Assembly: GCA_023393065.1 (NCBI GenBank)
Contig: JAEWMX010000015.1
Coordinates: 1 to 64,000, forward strand
Length of the DNA: 64,000 nucleotides
Source: Bacillota bacterium
GTDB lineage: Bacteria > Bacillota_I > Bacilli_A > RFN20 > CAG-826
Reading direction: 5' to 3'
The translations under genes and the position numbers were made by a program. This document shows positions 35,285 through 44,679 of this stretch, in pieces. Every line of letters begins with the position of its first letter. Within the stretch, counting starts at the first letter, position 1. The notes beneath the pieces are model-generated. The model did no database searches. It worked only from the letters and a program-made list of their open reading frames with translations, and was not told the origin of the DNA.

Positions 35285-36537
35285 TCGAGCGCGATTTAGT
35301 GATTATCGGCGGTGGTTCGGCCGGTATGGCCGCTGCTATCGCGGCTTATGACGCTGGTCTCACCGATATTCTCATCGTCGAAAAAGGAAAGCACCTCGGC
35401 GGCATTTTAAATCAGTGCATCCACAATGGCTTTGGACTCGAAGAGTTCAAAGAGCAGCTGACTGGTCCCGAGTTCATGACGCGCTTGGCCGTCGAAGTCG
35501 AAAAGCGAAAGATCGATATTCGCTTTCAATCAAATGTCTTAGATCTTACAAAAAACAAAGTCGTCACTTATTCTAATGCCGATGAAGGGTTCGTCAAAGT
35601 TCAGGCAAAGGCCGTCATCATGGCCACCGGCTGTTATGAAAGAAGCGCCGGCGCGATTCAAATTCCCGGCGACCGCCCGAGCGGCATCATCACGGCCGGC
35701 ACCGCTCAGCTCTATCTCAACGAGATGGGAGCCTTGGTCGGCAAGCGCATCTTCATTCTCGGCAGCGGCGATATCGGTTTAATCATGGCGAGGCGGCTGA
35801 CCCTTGAGGGAGCAACTGTCCTCGGCGTCAGCGAAATCATGCCTTATAGCAACGGCCTCAACCACAATATGGTCCAATGCTTACATGACTTCGATATTCC
35901 CCTCTACCTCTCGCATACCGTCACTAAAACCTATGGAAAAAGTCGCCTAGAAAAAATCGAAATCTCACAAGTCGATGAGAAGTTTAATCCGATTCCCGGA
36001 ACAGAAAAGGAATTTGCCGTCGATACCCTCCTCCTTTCCATCGGATTGATACCGAGTAACGATTTGTTAAAGAAATTAGGCTTACCTGTCTCTCGCTCTA
36101 AAGGGGCGATCGTCGATGAGCATTACATGACCGACATCCCCGGCATCTTCAGCACCGGCAATGTCCTTCACGTTCACGATTTGGCCGACTTTGTCACTGC
36201 CGAATCGCGCTCATGTGGAAAAGGCGCGGCTGCCTATGTCGCCGGTCAGTGGGACCTCAACGCTCCGTCGTTTTCCTTAAATCCTGGTAAAAACATCTTA
36301 TATGTCGTTCCTCATCGCGTTCGCCTCACTAACCTCGACGAGCATTTGACGATTAAATTCCGCGTCAACAAACCGCTTAAAAACCAAGTTTTGACTTTTA
36401 CTTTTAATGGCGAAGTCATCAAAAAGATCGTCAAGCCATTCATCATTCCTAGCGAGATGCAAAAAGTCCGCCTGCCCAAAGATCTCTTTAATCGCCAAGA
36501 TGGCGAACTAATCGTCTCGTCGGAGGATCGCCCATGA
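35281..36537 (+). CDS. NAD(P)/FAD-dependent oxidoreductase, GlpA partner
   Basis: 418 residues from ATG 35281, which overlaps the preceding stop. Two dinucleotide folds are visible: VIIGGGSAGMAAAIAA near the start (FAD) and ILGSGDIGLIMARRL mid-protein (NAD(P)H). The family motif GCYERSAGAIQIPGDRPSGI lies between. It probably passes electrons from the GlpA-like subunit to NAD or a downstream acceptor. It overlaps the DUF1667 gene by 4 bases. Confidence 0.85.
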   Translation: MIERDLVIIGGGSAGMAAAIAAYDAGLTDILIVEKGKHLGGILNQCIHNGFGLEEFKEQLTGPEFMTRLAVEVEKRKIDIRFQSNVLDLTKNKVVTYSNADEGFVKVQAKAVIMATGCYERSAGAIQIPGDRPSGIITAGTAQLYLNEMGALVGKRIFILGSGDIGLIMARRLTLEGATVLGVSEIMPYSNGLNHNMVQCLHDFDIPLYLSHTVTKTYGKSRLEKIEISQVDEKFNPIPGTEKEFAVDTLLLSIGLIPSNDLLKKLGLPVSRSKGAIVDEHYMTDIPGIFSTGNVLHVHDLADFVTAESRSCGKGAAAYVAGQWDLNAPSFSLNPGKNILYVVPHRVRLTNLDEHLTIKFRVNKPLKNQVLTFTFNGEVIKKIVKPFIIPSEMQKVRLPKDLFNRQDGELIVSSEDRP

Positions 36538-36878
36538 AAGATTTAATATGTATTTTGTGCCCTCGCGGCTGCCGCTTGCAGGTCGATGATGATCTCAATG
36601 TGACCGGCAACTTTTGTCCGCGCGGCATCATCTACGCCAAGACGGAGATGACGAATCCGACGCGCGCTATCACCTCAACGGTTAAGATTAAAGCCAAGGA
36701 TGCCGTGCGTCTCAGCGTCAAGACCGCCCAACCGGTGCCAAAGGCAAAAATGTTTGATTGTATGCGAGAACTTGATAAAGTAATGGTAGAAGCACCAATT
36801 CATATTGGTGATGTGATAGTTCATAATATTTGCGAAACGGGCGTCGATGTCGTCGCCACAAAAAATATCGAGGAGTAA
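36534..36878 (+). CDS. DUF1667 small cysteine-rich protein
   Basis: 114 residues with CILCPRGC and NFCPRG near the N-terminus, plus two later cysteines (MFDC, NICETG). DUF1667 proteins always follow the two oxidoreductases above and are thought to be a small electron-carrying or structural third subunit. The four N-terminal Cys could hold a cluster or zinc. Confidence 0.85.
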   Translation: MKDLICILCPRGCRLQVDDDLNVTGNFCPRGIIYAKTEMTNPTRAITSTVKIKAKDAVRLSVKTAQPVPKAKMFDCMRELDKVMVEAPIHIGDVIVHNICETGVDVVATKNIEE

Positions 36879-36881
36879 ATT

Positions 36882-37418
36882 ATGAAAGTTTTAATTGCCA
36901 GCGACATTCACGGTTCTTTGTTTTACACCGAAGAGCTTGAGCGCATCATCGAAAGCGAAAAACCATCCATCATCTGCCTCTTAGGCGATTTTCTCTACTC
37001 CGGTCCGCGCAATCCCATCCGCGAGGACTACAATCCGAAAGCGGTGGTCGAGATTCTCAATCGCCACGCCGAGCAAATCGTCGCCGTGCGCGGCAATTGC
37101 GATTCCGATATCGATGTCGAAGTTTTGAAGTTTCCGCTTCCAAAGCACAACGAAGTGGTCGTCAATAATCGCCGCTTGGTCTTAACCCATGGCGATGACA
37201 TGGATTTGACGAAGCTGAATCTACGTAAAGGCGACATCTTGCTCTACGGACACTTTCATCGTCCGCAGCTGGCTTGGTCAGACGGCATCTTAGTCCTCAA
37301 TCCCGGATCGCTTACTTTCCCCAAGGACGATTACCCGCACACTTACATGGTCCTCGATGAAAAAGAAGTGCAACTGCGCGATTTAGCGGGGCGCATCTTA
37401 GAAGTTAAAAGCATATAG
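36882..37418 (+). CDS. YfcE/MJ0936-type phosphodiesterase
   Basis: 178 residues of the small calcineurin-like phosphodiesterase family: SDIHGS, LGDFLYSG, RGNCDSD, LTHGD and YGHFHRP supply the metal ligands. Starts 3 bases after the DUF1667 stop and is probably in the same transcript, though its role there is not evident. Confidence 0.85.
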   Translation: MKVLIASDIHGSLFYTEELERIIESEKPSIICLLGDFLYSGPRNPIREDYNPKAVVEILNRHAEQIVAVRGNCDSDIDVEVLKFPLPKHNEVVVNNRRLVLTHGDDMDLTKLNLRKGDILLYGHFHRPQLAWSDGILVLNPGSLTFPKDDYPHTYMVLDEKEVQLRDLAGRILEVKSI

Positions 37419-37430
37419 GAAATATAAATA

Positions 37431-39107
37431 ATGGAAGATAAAATCAAAGTATTTGCCTTAGGTGGCCTCGACGAAGATGGCAAAAATTTGCAAGTCGTCG
37501 AAATTAACAACGACATTTTCGTCATCGAATGCGGCATTCGCTTTCCGGATAAGACGACGCCGGGAATTGACTATGTCATCCCTGATTTCGACTATCTAAA
37601 AAAGAATCGAGAGCGAGTCAAAGCCTACATCTTGACTCACGGTCACGATGATGAGATAGGAGCTTTGCCCTACATTCACAAAATCGTCCCGGCTCCCATC
37701 TACGGAAGCGATGTCACCTTAGTCATGGTCCGCTCCTTTTTCGACCACATTCGCTTTGATGCATCCAAGCTTGATTTGCACGCCGTCAAACCGACGAGTG
37801 ACGTCGTCATCGCCGGCCGCGTCTTTCATTTTTTCCATACCGCTCACAACATCGCCGAATCGATGGGAGTGGCTATCGAAACAACGCTTGGTAATGTCGT
37901 TTTCACCGGCGATTACGTCGTCGAAAATAACGCCTCGGAAAACTATCTTCACGACATGAATGCCATCGCCCGCATCGCCGAAAAAGAGACGGTGTTATTG
38001 ATGACCGAATCAAACTATGCGGATCGCCTCGGATACACCGCTCCCAAGTATAAGATCACTCCGCTTCTATCATCGTTTATCGAAGAGGTCAAAGGTCGGC
38101 TTTTCATCGCCCTCTTCTCACGAAACATCTATAATATAGATGAAATAATTAATCTCGCTGTTAAAATGCGCAAAAAAATCGCCTTTTATGACAGTGAGAC
38201 GGCCGACATTTTTAAAGACATGCAGAAGGTCAATCAGCTGATGATTCCGAAGTATAATTTCGTCAGCATCGAAGACATTAACCGCGTCCGCGCCAGCGAG
38301 ACAATCGTCCTCATGTGCGGCTTTGGCGATCGCCTCTTTAAAAAGATTGCGACCCTGGCTAACGGCCTTCAAGAAGATCGCCGCATCGTCTTGACGCCCG
38401 ATGACACTTTCGTCGTCGCCGCGCCAGCTAGCCCGAACGTCGAAGCCATCGCTACGGCGGCGATCGACGACCTCTATCGCAGCGGCGTCAAAGTCAAGGC
38501 TTTAGGCAAGAAAGACATTCTCAAAATGCACGCTTCTGAGGAAGATATCAAGATGGTCGTCGCCACTTTGAAACCGAAGTATTACCTGCCGGTGAAAGGC
38601 AGTTATCGCCACCTTCTAGCGAACGCTCAACTCGTGCTGGGCATGGGCCTTAAATTATCGCATAAAAATGTGTTTGTCCTCGATAATGGCATGGTTCTTC
38701 AAATCACCAAAGAGCGAGCGCAAATCCTCTCCGAAAAAGTCAAAGTCGGCGATCTCTTAATCGACGGCAAAGGCATCGGCGATGTCGAAGGCGGCGTCAT
38801 CAACGAGCGGCAGCAACTAAGCGATGACGGTGTCGTCGTCCTCGGTGTCACCGTCTCGAAAAGCAAGCGCCAAGTCGTCGCCGGACCCGATGTGCAAATG
38901 CGCGGTTTCGTCTTTTTAAAAGACGCCGACACAATTTTAAAGGAAGTCACGAAGATTTTCTTAAGCGCCGTTAACGACGGATTAAACAAGGCGAACTATC
39001 GCATTTCCGAAATTCAAAATACCGCGAGCGAGGCGATTATTCGCTACGTCCGCCGGGCTAACGGCAAAAATCCGATGGTCTTGCCGTTAATCATCGAAAT
39101 TGACTAG
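37431..39107 (+). CDS. Ribonuclease J paralogue with degenerate active site (RNase J2-like)
   Basis: 558 residues with the RNase J layout: metallo-beta-lactamase and beta-CASP parts, then a C-terminal domain. The metal-binding motif expected as HGHEDH reads HGHDDE at 70-75, so the last His is Glu. The usual SGHAS...PVHGE region reads MHASEED...PVKGS, losing further ligands. HTAHN and TGDYV are kept. RNase J degrades and matures RNA 5' to 3'; degenerate copies such as B. subtilis J2 act mostly as partners of J1. No second RNase J is in the window. Confidence 0.8.
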   Translation: MEDKIKVFALGGLDEDGKNLQVVEINNDIFVIECGIRFPDKTTPGIDYVIPDFDYLKKNRERVKAYILTHGHDDEIGALPYIHKIVPAPIYGSDVTLVMVRSFFDHIRFDASKLDLHAVKPTSDVVIAGRVFHFFHTAHNIAESMGVAIETTLGNVVFTGDYVVENNASENYLHDMNAIARIAEKETVLLMTESNYADRLGYTAPKYKITPLLSSFIEEVKGRLFIALFSRNIYNIDEIINLAVKMRKKIAFYDSETADIFKDMQKVNQLMIPKYNFVSIEDINRVRASETIVLMCGFGDRLFKKIATLANGLQEDRRIVLTPDDTFVVAAPASPNVEAIATAAIDDLYRSGVKVKALGKKDILKMHASEEDIKMVVATLKPKYYLPVKGSYRHLLANAQLVLGMGLKLSHKNVFVLDNGMVLQITKERAQILSEKVKVGDLLIDGKGIGDVEGGVINERQQLSDDGVVVLGVTVSKSKRQVVAGPDVQMRGFVFLKDADTILKEVTKIFLSAVNDGLNKANYRISEIQNTASEAIIRYVRRANGKNPMVLPLIIEID

Positions 39108-39187
39108 ATTAAGCATTAATGCTTGTTTTGACCAATAAATTCTTTAATTCTTTTTGACGCGCCAGTATAATGACTTGTATAAAACTC

Positions 39188-41872
39188 ATGAAAAACGCCC
39201 GTGAGATTCAACCCATCAACAAGGAATCGATGCTCGGTGTCATCGGTCTGATGATCGCTCTTGTCGCCGTCATCGCCATTTTGTCACCCCTTCCGGAAGC
39301 CACGCGCTGGATCACGATCGGTTCAGCCTATGCCTTTGGTCAAATCGGCTTCTGGATTTTTTATATCTCCCTATTTGTCTTCGGCATCTACTTGATGTTC
39401 AAGCGCAAGCTGATGAAAATTCGCTTCGACATCACGATGGCTGGCATCATCGTTTTCTTATTCGCCTTTTTGACATTCTTCACCATCGTTTTCGTCGAGG
39501 AGACAAACGAGATGAAACTCGACACTTTCTATTCCGTTTTTCAAAGCAATATCCAATCGGTCATCTTAAACCCCGGCAGCATGCCTTATAGCGTCGAGAC
39601 CGGTGGTGGTTTCATCGGTTTTCTTCTAACCGCCCTTTTTAATTACGCGACACACATCGGCGCCATCGTCATCAGCGTCGTTTTTCTCATCGTCGGCCTC
39701 GGCTTAATTTTGAACCGCCAAGTCAAGAAGGTGTACCTGGCGATTAAAGACGTTCGTCTAAAAGCCAGAGCCAAAAGAGCCTACTTTCAAGCCGTGAAGA
39801 AAGAAAAGCCCGATAAATTCGATGATATTGAGTTCAAAGAACCCATCAAAACGGAAGAAGAAAAACCTCTCGAAAAAGAAGTTCCGGTCATCAAGCAGGA
39901 ACGCCAGCTATATAATACTCCGCGTCTCGAGCCAAAGTCTGAACCTCTACCCTCGACCAAACACGAGCCGGTTCTAGAAGTCAAGCCAACACCAAAATTT
40001 GAACCGCGAAGCGATGCCAAACCAGTCGTTCAGCCGTCGACGACCCAGGCTCTGCCGCCTTATCGTCCCGGCCACGGCGATGTCGCCTTTCAAGTTAAAT
40101 CTTTCAGCGCCAATCAAGGTCTTCGCAAAGCGAAGTTTTATCTCGATGGCGAACAACCATCACAGGAGCCTCCGGCGGCGTATGAAGCGGTCATCAATAC
40201 GAATCCGATTCCGGAGAGCAAACCCGTTTTCGAGCCGCTTATCGAACATCCGATCATCGCTCCAAAGGAAGAATCTTTAGATGTTAAGAAGCCGGAACTC
40301 GAACCGAAAGTAAAACCTTCCGACAAACCAAAAGTTGAAGAAATAAGTAAGCCAGAAGTCAAGATTCGCGAATATACGATGCCTTCACTTGATTTGCTCG
40401 ACAATCACGAGTCCGAAGAAGATTTGATGAAAAATGAAGAATCGACAGCTTCGCGCACCGAATTGATCAATACGATTTTCGAAGACTTAAATATCGGGGC
40501 TAAAGTCGTCGGGCACACCATTGGACCATCGGTCACCCGCTACGATATTCAGATGGATCGCAACGTCTCGGTTTCTTCGATGGCGCGTTATATCAATGAT
40601 ATATCGATTCGTCTCGGCGGCGTCGCAACGCGCTTTGAAGCCCTCGTTATCGGCAAAGCGACATCGGGTCTAGAAATTCCCAACGAATACCGGACGAATG
40701 TCGGCTTAAAAGAAGCTTTGATTAAAATGCCGACTGGCGGCCGCTTCAATCGCGATATTCCTTTTGGCAAGAATATATCGGGCGAACTCATTTACGCTAA
40801 TCTCGCCGACCTACCCCATATGTTGGTGGCTGGCAGCACCGGCAGCGGCAAATCGATTTTCGTCCATTCCGTCTTGATGTCGCTCATCATGCGCAATCGC
40901 CCTGACGAGCTCAAGTTAATGGTCGTCGATCCCAAGCGCGTCGAACTTACAAATTATGCTGATATTCCGCATTTAATCTGCCCGATTATCACCGATAGCC
41001 GCAAAGCCAAAGTCGCCTTTTTTAAACTCGTCGACGAAATGGAAAGACGCTATGGCGTATTTCAGGAATCGCGCGTCAGCAAAATTTCGCAATATAACGA
41101 TTATGCCAAAAATAATGGCTTACCTCTAATGCCTTATATCGTCGTCGTCGTCGATGAATACGCCGATTTGAGCGACACGTGCCGCGACATTCACGAACCC
41201 GTCGTCCGCATCGCTCAAAAAGCCCGAGCGGCAGGCATGCATCTAATTATCTCGACGCAGCGGCCGACGGCCGATGTCGTCAATCCTCGCATCAAGACCA
41301 ATTTACCAGCTCACGTCGCTTTGATGATGTCGAACTTTACCGATTCAACGACAATTCTCGGCGAATCGGGTGCCGAAAAACTCCTCGGTAACGGCGACAT
41401 GCTCGTCGAATGCGCGAGCATTTCACGGACGAGTAAGCCGCGCCTGCAAGGTTGCTTTGTCGATCTTGTCGAAATCAACCGCGTCGCTGATTTTATCAAA
41501 GCTCAATGGCCGGTCGAATACGATCCTAATTTTCTCGATCTCGAAGAGAAGGTGGAGGAATTTAAAGCGCCGAGCGGAGAAGATATCGTCGCTAACAAGG
41601 CGACGCGCGAGATGGCTGAGGAAGAATTATACGCTCAGCTCGTCGAGGATATCATGCTTCGCGAATACACTTCGATCAGCTACATCACTCGCACTTATGG
41701 CGTCGGTTTTCCAAAAGCCGGTCGCCTCTTTGCCCGTTTGCAGCGCGATGGCATCGTCGCGACGGAGAACGACGCCTCCAAAGGCTGTAAAGTTTTAATT
41801 CACGATGCCAACTTCAATGCCCCGAGCATTAATCCCGGTTCGACGGAACTGGTAGTAGAGGAGGAAGACTAA
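39188..41872 (+). CDS. ftsK: DNA translocase FtsK/SpoIIIE
   Basis: 894 residues from ATG 39188; the in-frame ATG at 39170 overlaps a TATAAT (39166-39171) and is rejected. Four membrane segments lie in the first 180 residues. A Pro/Glu/Lys-rich linker spans about 200-400. Then the RecA-like motor follows, with Walker A AGSTGSGKS and Walker B YIVVVVDEYADL, and a C-terminal winged-helix gamma domain of about 65 residues. It pumps chromosome ends through the division septum. Confidence 0.93.
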   Translation: MKNAREIQPINKESMLGVIGLMIALVAVIAILSPLPEATRWITIGSAYAFGQIGFWIFYISLFVFGIYLMFKRKLMKIRFDITMAGIIVFLFAFLTFFTIVFVEETNEMKLDTFYSVFQSNIQSVILNPGSMPYSVETGGGFIGFLLTALFNYATHIGAIVISVVFLIVGLGLILNRQVKKVYLAIKDVRLKARAKRAYFQAVKKEKPDKFDDIEFKEPIKTEEEKPLEKEVPVIKQERQLYNTPRLEPKSEPLPSTKHEPVLEVKPTPKFEPRSDAKPVVQPSTTQALPPYRPGHGDVAFQVKSFSANQGLRKAKFYLDGEQPSQEPPAAYEAVINTNPIPESKPVFEPLIEHPIIAPKEESLDVKKPELEPKVKPSDKPKVEEISKPEVKIREYTMPSLDLLDNHESEEDLMKNEESTASRTELINTIFEDLNIGAKVVGHTIGPSVTRYDIQMDRNVSVSSMARYINDISIRLGGVATRFEALVIGKATSGLEIPNEYRTNVGLKEALIKMPTGGRFNRDIPFGKNISGELIYANLADLPHMLVAGSTGSGKSIFVHSVLMSLIMRNRPDELKLMVVDPKRVELTNYADIPHLICPIITDSRKAKVAFFKLVDEMERRYGVFQESRVSKISQYNDYAKNNGLPLMPYIVVVVDEYADLSDTCRDIHEPVVRIAQKARAAGMHLIISTQRPTADVVNPRIKTNLPAHVALMMSNFTDSTTILGESGAEKLLGNGDMLVECASISRTSKPRLQGCFVDLVEINRVADFIKAQWPVEYDPNFLDLEEKVEEFKAPSGEDIVANKATREMAEEELYAQLVEDIMLREYTSISYITRTYGVGFPKAGRLFARLQRDGIVATENDASKGCKVLIHDANFNAPSINPGSTELVVEEED

Positions 41873-41873
41873 G

Positions 41874-42191
41874 ATGGGAATTGGTGTCGATATCGTCGAC
41901 ATGCGACGCATTAAAGACGTCGAGCGTTTCGCTGAAGGTGTATTGAGCGTTAAAGAGTTGGCCCTCTTTGCCAGCAAGCAAGATAAGCTCTCGTTCGTGG
42001 CCGGTCGCTTTGCCGCTAAAGAGGCGTTTATGAAGGCATTAGGTCAAGGTCTTGATAAAATCCCCTTAAAAGCGATTGAAGTTCTCTATCGCGGCCCTAA
42101 TCAGGCCCCTTATGTTTTATATAACAATGTCGAGTACGATGTTTCCATCGCCCACGATGGCGATTATGCCGTCGCCACCGCCTGCATATGA
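41874..42191 (+). CDS. acpS: Holo-[acyl-carrier-protein] synthase
   Basis: 105 residues: GIGVDIVDMRRIKDV and FAAKEAFMKALGQG are the two AcpS signatures holding Mg and CoA. It moves phosphopantetheine onto acyl carrier protein. An ACP-like domain is present at 60785-62791. It starts 1 base after ftsK, and its TGA stop overlaps the pullulanase start. Confidence 0.92.
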   Translation: MGIGVDIVDMRRIKDVERFAEGVLSVKELALFASKQDKLSFVAGRFAAKEAFMKALGQGLDKIPLKAIEVLYRGPNQAPYVLYNNVEYDVSIAHDGDYAVATACI

Positions 42192-44329
42192 TGAAGCGCG
42201 TCGTCAAAGCCAAACTCGTCTCGAAGACGCAGATCAAGGTCGATGTCTTTCCCCTTTCCAATCTTGAACATGTGGCCTTTGATTTTTTAATCGACGAGCA
42301 AAAAGTCGCGACCCTTAATATCGCCAAGCGCGTCAAAAACATTCACGAACACTATTTTATTCTCGACCTATCGCAAGAAATTGTTCTCGGATGCGATTAC
42401 AAATTGTACTGTTATGAACTCGGTTTTTTAAATGTCGATATCTCTCATCTAGCCCAGAGCGAAGATTTTGATGATCTATATGCCTATGATGGCGATGATT
42501 TAGGCTCGACGTATAGCCTTCTTTCGACGAGCTTTGCCCTTTGGGCACCGCTTGCTTCTAAAGTGCGAATAAAATATTTATATAAAAAGAATTGGTGCTA
42601 TGTCGATATGGAGCGGACCTCGCGCGGTGTTTATCGCGCGACAATCAAGGGCAATCTCGACGGCCTTCCTTACTTATATGAAGTGACAAATAGCGGCGAG
42701 GCGATTGAAGTTAGCGATCCCTACGCCAAGTTATCGCTACAAAACAACAAAGCTTCGGTCGTCGCCAATCCCAAAAAGTACCAGATGGCGATGAATGGGC
42801 AATACTTGCCGAAATTTGACAAATACACGGAAGCGGTGGTGTATGAGGCTCACGTTCGCGATATGACGATCGACGAAAACACCAATATCGTCCGCAAAGG
42901 CACTTTTTTAGGCCTCATCGAACGCAATCGCAAAACCAAAGGTGGCAATCCGGCCGGTTTTGATTATATCAAAATGTTAGGCGTCACCCACCTGCAGCTT
43001 TTGCCGATCTTTGACTATGCGACGGTCGACGAAGAACATCCCGATACAACTTACAACTGGGGTTATGATCCGGCTCAATACTTTGTTCCGGAAGGCAGCT
43101 ACGCCTCAAAACCCGCAGATCCCTATTCGCGCCTCATCGATTTAAAAAAGATGGTCGCCGCTTTTCATAAAGAAGGCATCCGCATCGTCATGGATACCGT
43201 CTTCAACCACGTCTACCACCATTCGACATCGGTTTTTGAGCGCGTCGTCCCCAACTATTTTTTCCGGCGCGAAGCTAACGGCGAAATCGCCCAGCGTTCT
43301 TTTTGCGGAAACGATGTCGCCAGCGAGCGAGCGATGGCCCGCAAGCTGATTGTCGACGCTTGCGTTTACTATGTAAAAGAATTCGATGTCGATGGTTTCC
43401 GCTTTGATATCATGGGCTTAATCGATCTTGAGACGATGCAGATTGTCAAAGAAAAAGTTAAAGCGCTAAAACCCGATTTCATCATCTACGGCGAAGGTTG
43501 GCAGATGGGCGACGAAAGCACCCAAAATTTCCCGATGGCTTCGTTTACGAACGCCATGGAAATGGAAGGTATAGGTTTTTTTAACGACTGGTATCGCGAC
43601 ATCGTCCGCGGCAAGACGAGCGACCACGATCAGAAACCGCGCGGATACCTTCTTAATTCGAGCGGTCATCGCGATGGTTTTAAGTATTGTTATCTCGGCT
43701 CTTCGTTTGAACATTACATCACGCGACGGTTCATCGACCCCCAACAATCGATCAATTACATCGAATGCCACGACAACGGGACGATTTACGACAAGCTCGA
43801 AGTCGCCATGCCTGAAGAAAGTCACGAGGCGCACCTGGAGCGCATCAAGATGATTAACGCGGTCGTTATAGCATCATTTGGCGTTCCCTTTATTCACATG
43901 GGTCAGGAAATCGGCCTCACCAAAAAGAACTGGCAAAACACCTATAAGGCCGGAGACGACTTAAACAAAATGGATTACGCCATTTTAGATGAGCGATTTG
44001 AACTGGCCCGCTATGTTTCCGACGCCATCAAACTGCGCCGTCAACTCGCTTTCTTTCAAGAGTGCGATTTAGCTAAAATAGAACAGATTGTGACCTTTGA
44101 AGACCTCGAGCATAACGCTTTGAAGATTTCTTATGATTTAAGCTCATATGACGAGGGTTTCAAAGACTTCCTCATCTTTCTAAATCCGAGTCAAGAAACG
44201 ATCTATTACGACCTCGACGAGTACCACCAAATTCTCTTTGCCAGCGGAGGAAATGTCTTGTCGAGCAAGACCTTTGTCAAGCACGTCATGATTAAGGCAC
44301 GCTCATTTCTTATTTTAATATTAAAATAA
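42188..44329 (+). CDS. pulA: Type I pullulanase
   Basis: 713 residues. A CBM48-like region at about 95-200 is followed by the GH13 catalytic barrel with YNWGYDP, FNHVYHH, DGFRFDIMG (nucleophile Asp), YGEGW (acid/base Glu) and ECHDN. The YNWGY(D/N)P motif is specific for type I pullulanases, which cleave alpha-1,6 links in glycogen-like glucans. No signal peptide, so it works inside the cell. No other glycogen gene is adjacent. Confidence 0.92.
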   Translation: MMKRVVKAKLVSKTQIKVDVFPLSNLEHVAFDFLIDEQKVATLNIAKRVKNIHEHYFILDLSQEIVLGCDYKLYCYELGFLNVDISHLAQSEDFDDLYAYDGDDLGSTYSLLSTSFALWAPLASKVRIKYLYKKNWCYVDMERTSRGVYRATIKGNLDGLPYLYEVTNSGEAIEVSDPYAKLSLQNNKASVVANPKKYQMAMNGQYLPKFDKYTEAVVYEAHVRDMTIDENTNIVRKGTFLGLIERNRKTKGGNPAGFDYIKMLGVTHLQLLPIFDYATVDEEHPDTTYNWGYDPAQYFVPEGSYASKPADPYSRLIDLKKMVAAFHKEGIRIVMDTVFNHVYHHSTSVFERVVPNYFFRREANGEIAQRSFCGNDVASERAMARKLIVDACVYYVKEFDVDGFRFDIMGLIDLETMQIVKEKVKALKPDFIIYGEGWQMGDESTQNFPMASFTNAMEMEGIGFFNDWYRDIVRGKTSDHDQKPRGYLLNSSGHRDGFKYCYLGSSFEHYITRRFIDPQQSINYIECHDNGTIYDKLEVAMPEESHEAHLERIKMINAVVIASFGVPFIHMGQEIGLTKKNWQNTYKAGDDLNKMDYAILDERFELARYVSDAIKLRRQLAFFQECDLAKIEQIVTFEDLEHNALKISYDLSSYDEGFKDFLIFLNPSQETIYYDLDEYHQILFASGGNVLSSKTFVKHVMIKARSFLILILK

Positions 44330-44352
44330 AAGATGAGAAAATAATGTGTTGA

Positions 44353-44377
44353 CCGCCCCTTAAAATAAAGGCGGAGG
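44353..44377 (+). promoter_or_regulatory. Hairpin overlapping the ribosome binding site of the next gene
   Basis: CCGCC (44353-44357) pairs with GGCGG (44370-44374), and the GGAGG site (44373-44377) begins inside the second arm. The stem may extend by two A-T pairs past a CC bulge. Such a fold could reduce translation of the small protein at 44389. Confidence 0.35.
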
Positions 44378-44388
44378 TACACGTTACT

Positions 44389-44676
44389 ATGATTTCAGAT
44401 GTCTTTCTTACCGGTCGTCTCAGCGAGGCGATCAACGAGACGATTCGCTTGGTCGAAATCGACCGCATGATTCCCGAACATGGCAAGTTCGTCATCGACA
44501 AAATTCCCGTTCTTTACTGGAGCAAGGAACCAAGATCCAACTTCATGAAGCTCACGAGCGGAAGCCTTGTCGTCATTCGTGGACGCATTCAAATCGAAGC
44601 GACGGTCGGCCTGGTTATCGTCGCTGAACAACTTGCAATTTTGGGTCAAAATCGCTTAAATGAATTAAGGGGCTAA
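44389..44676 (+). CDS. Small protein, possible OB-fold
   Basis: 95 residues. The central part, PRSNFMKLTSGSLVVIRGRI plus QIEATVGLVIVAEQLAIL, alternates like the beta strands of an OB-fold, resembling single-stranded-DNA-binding-type proteins. There is no acidic SSB tail. It is 3 bases ahead of plsC and probably co-translated. Function unknown; the OB-fold reading is an inference from strand pattern only. Confidence 0.45.
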   Translation: MISDVFLTGRLSEAINETIRLVEIDRMIPEHGKFVIDKIPVLYWSKEPRSNFMKLTSGSLVVIRGRIQIEATVGLVIVAEQLAILGQNRLNELRG

Positions 44677-44679
44677 ATT

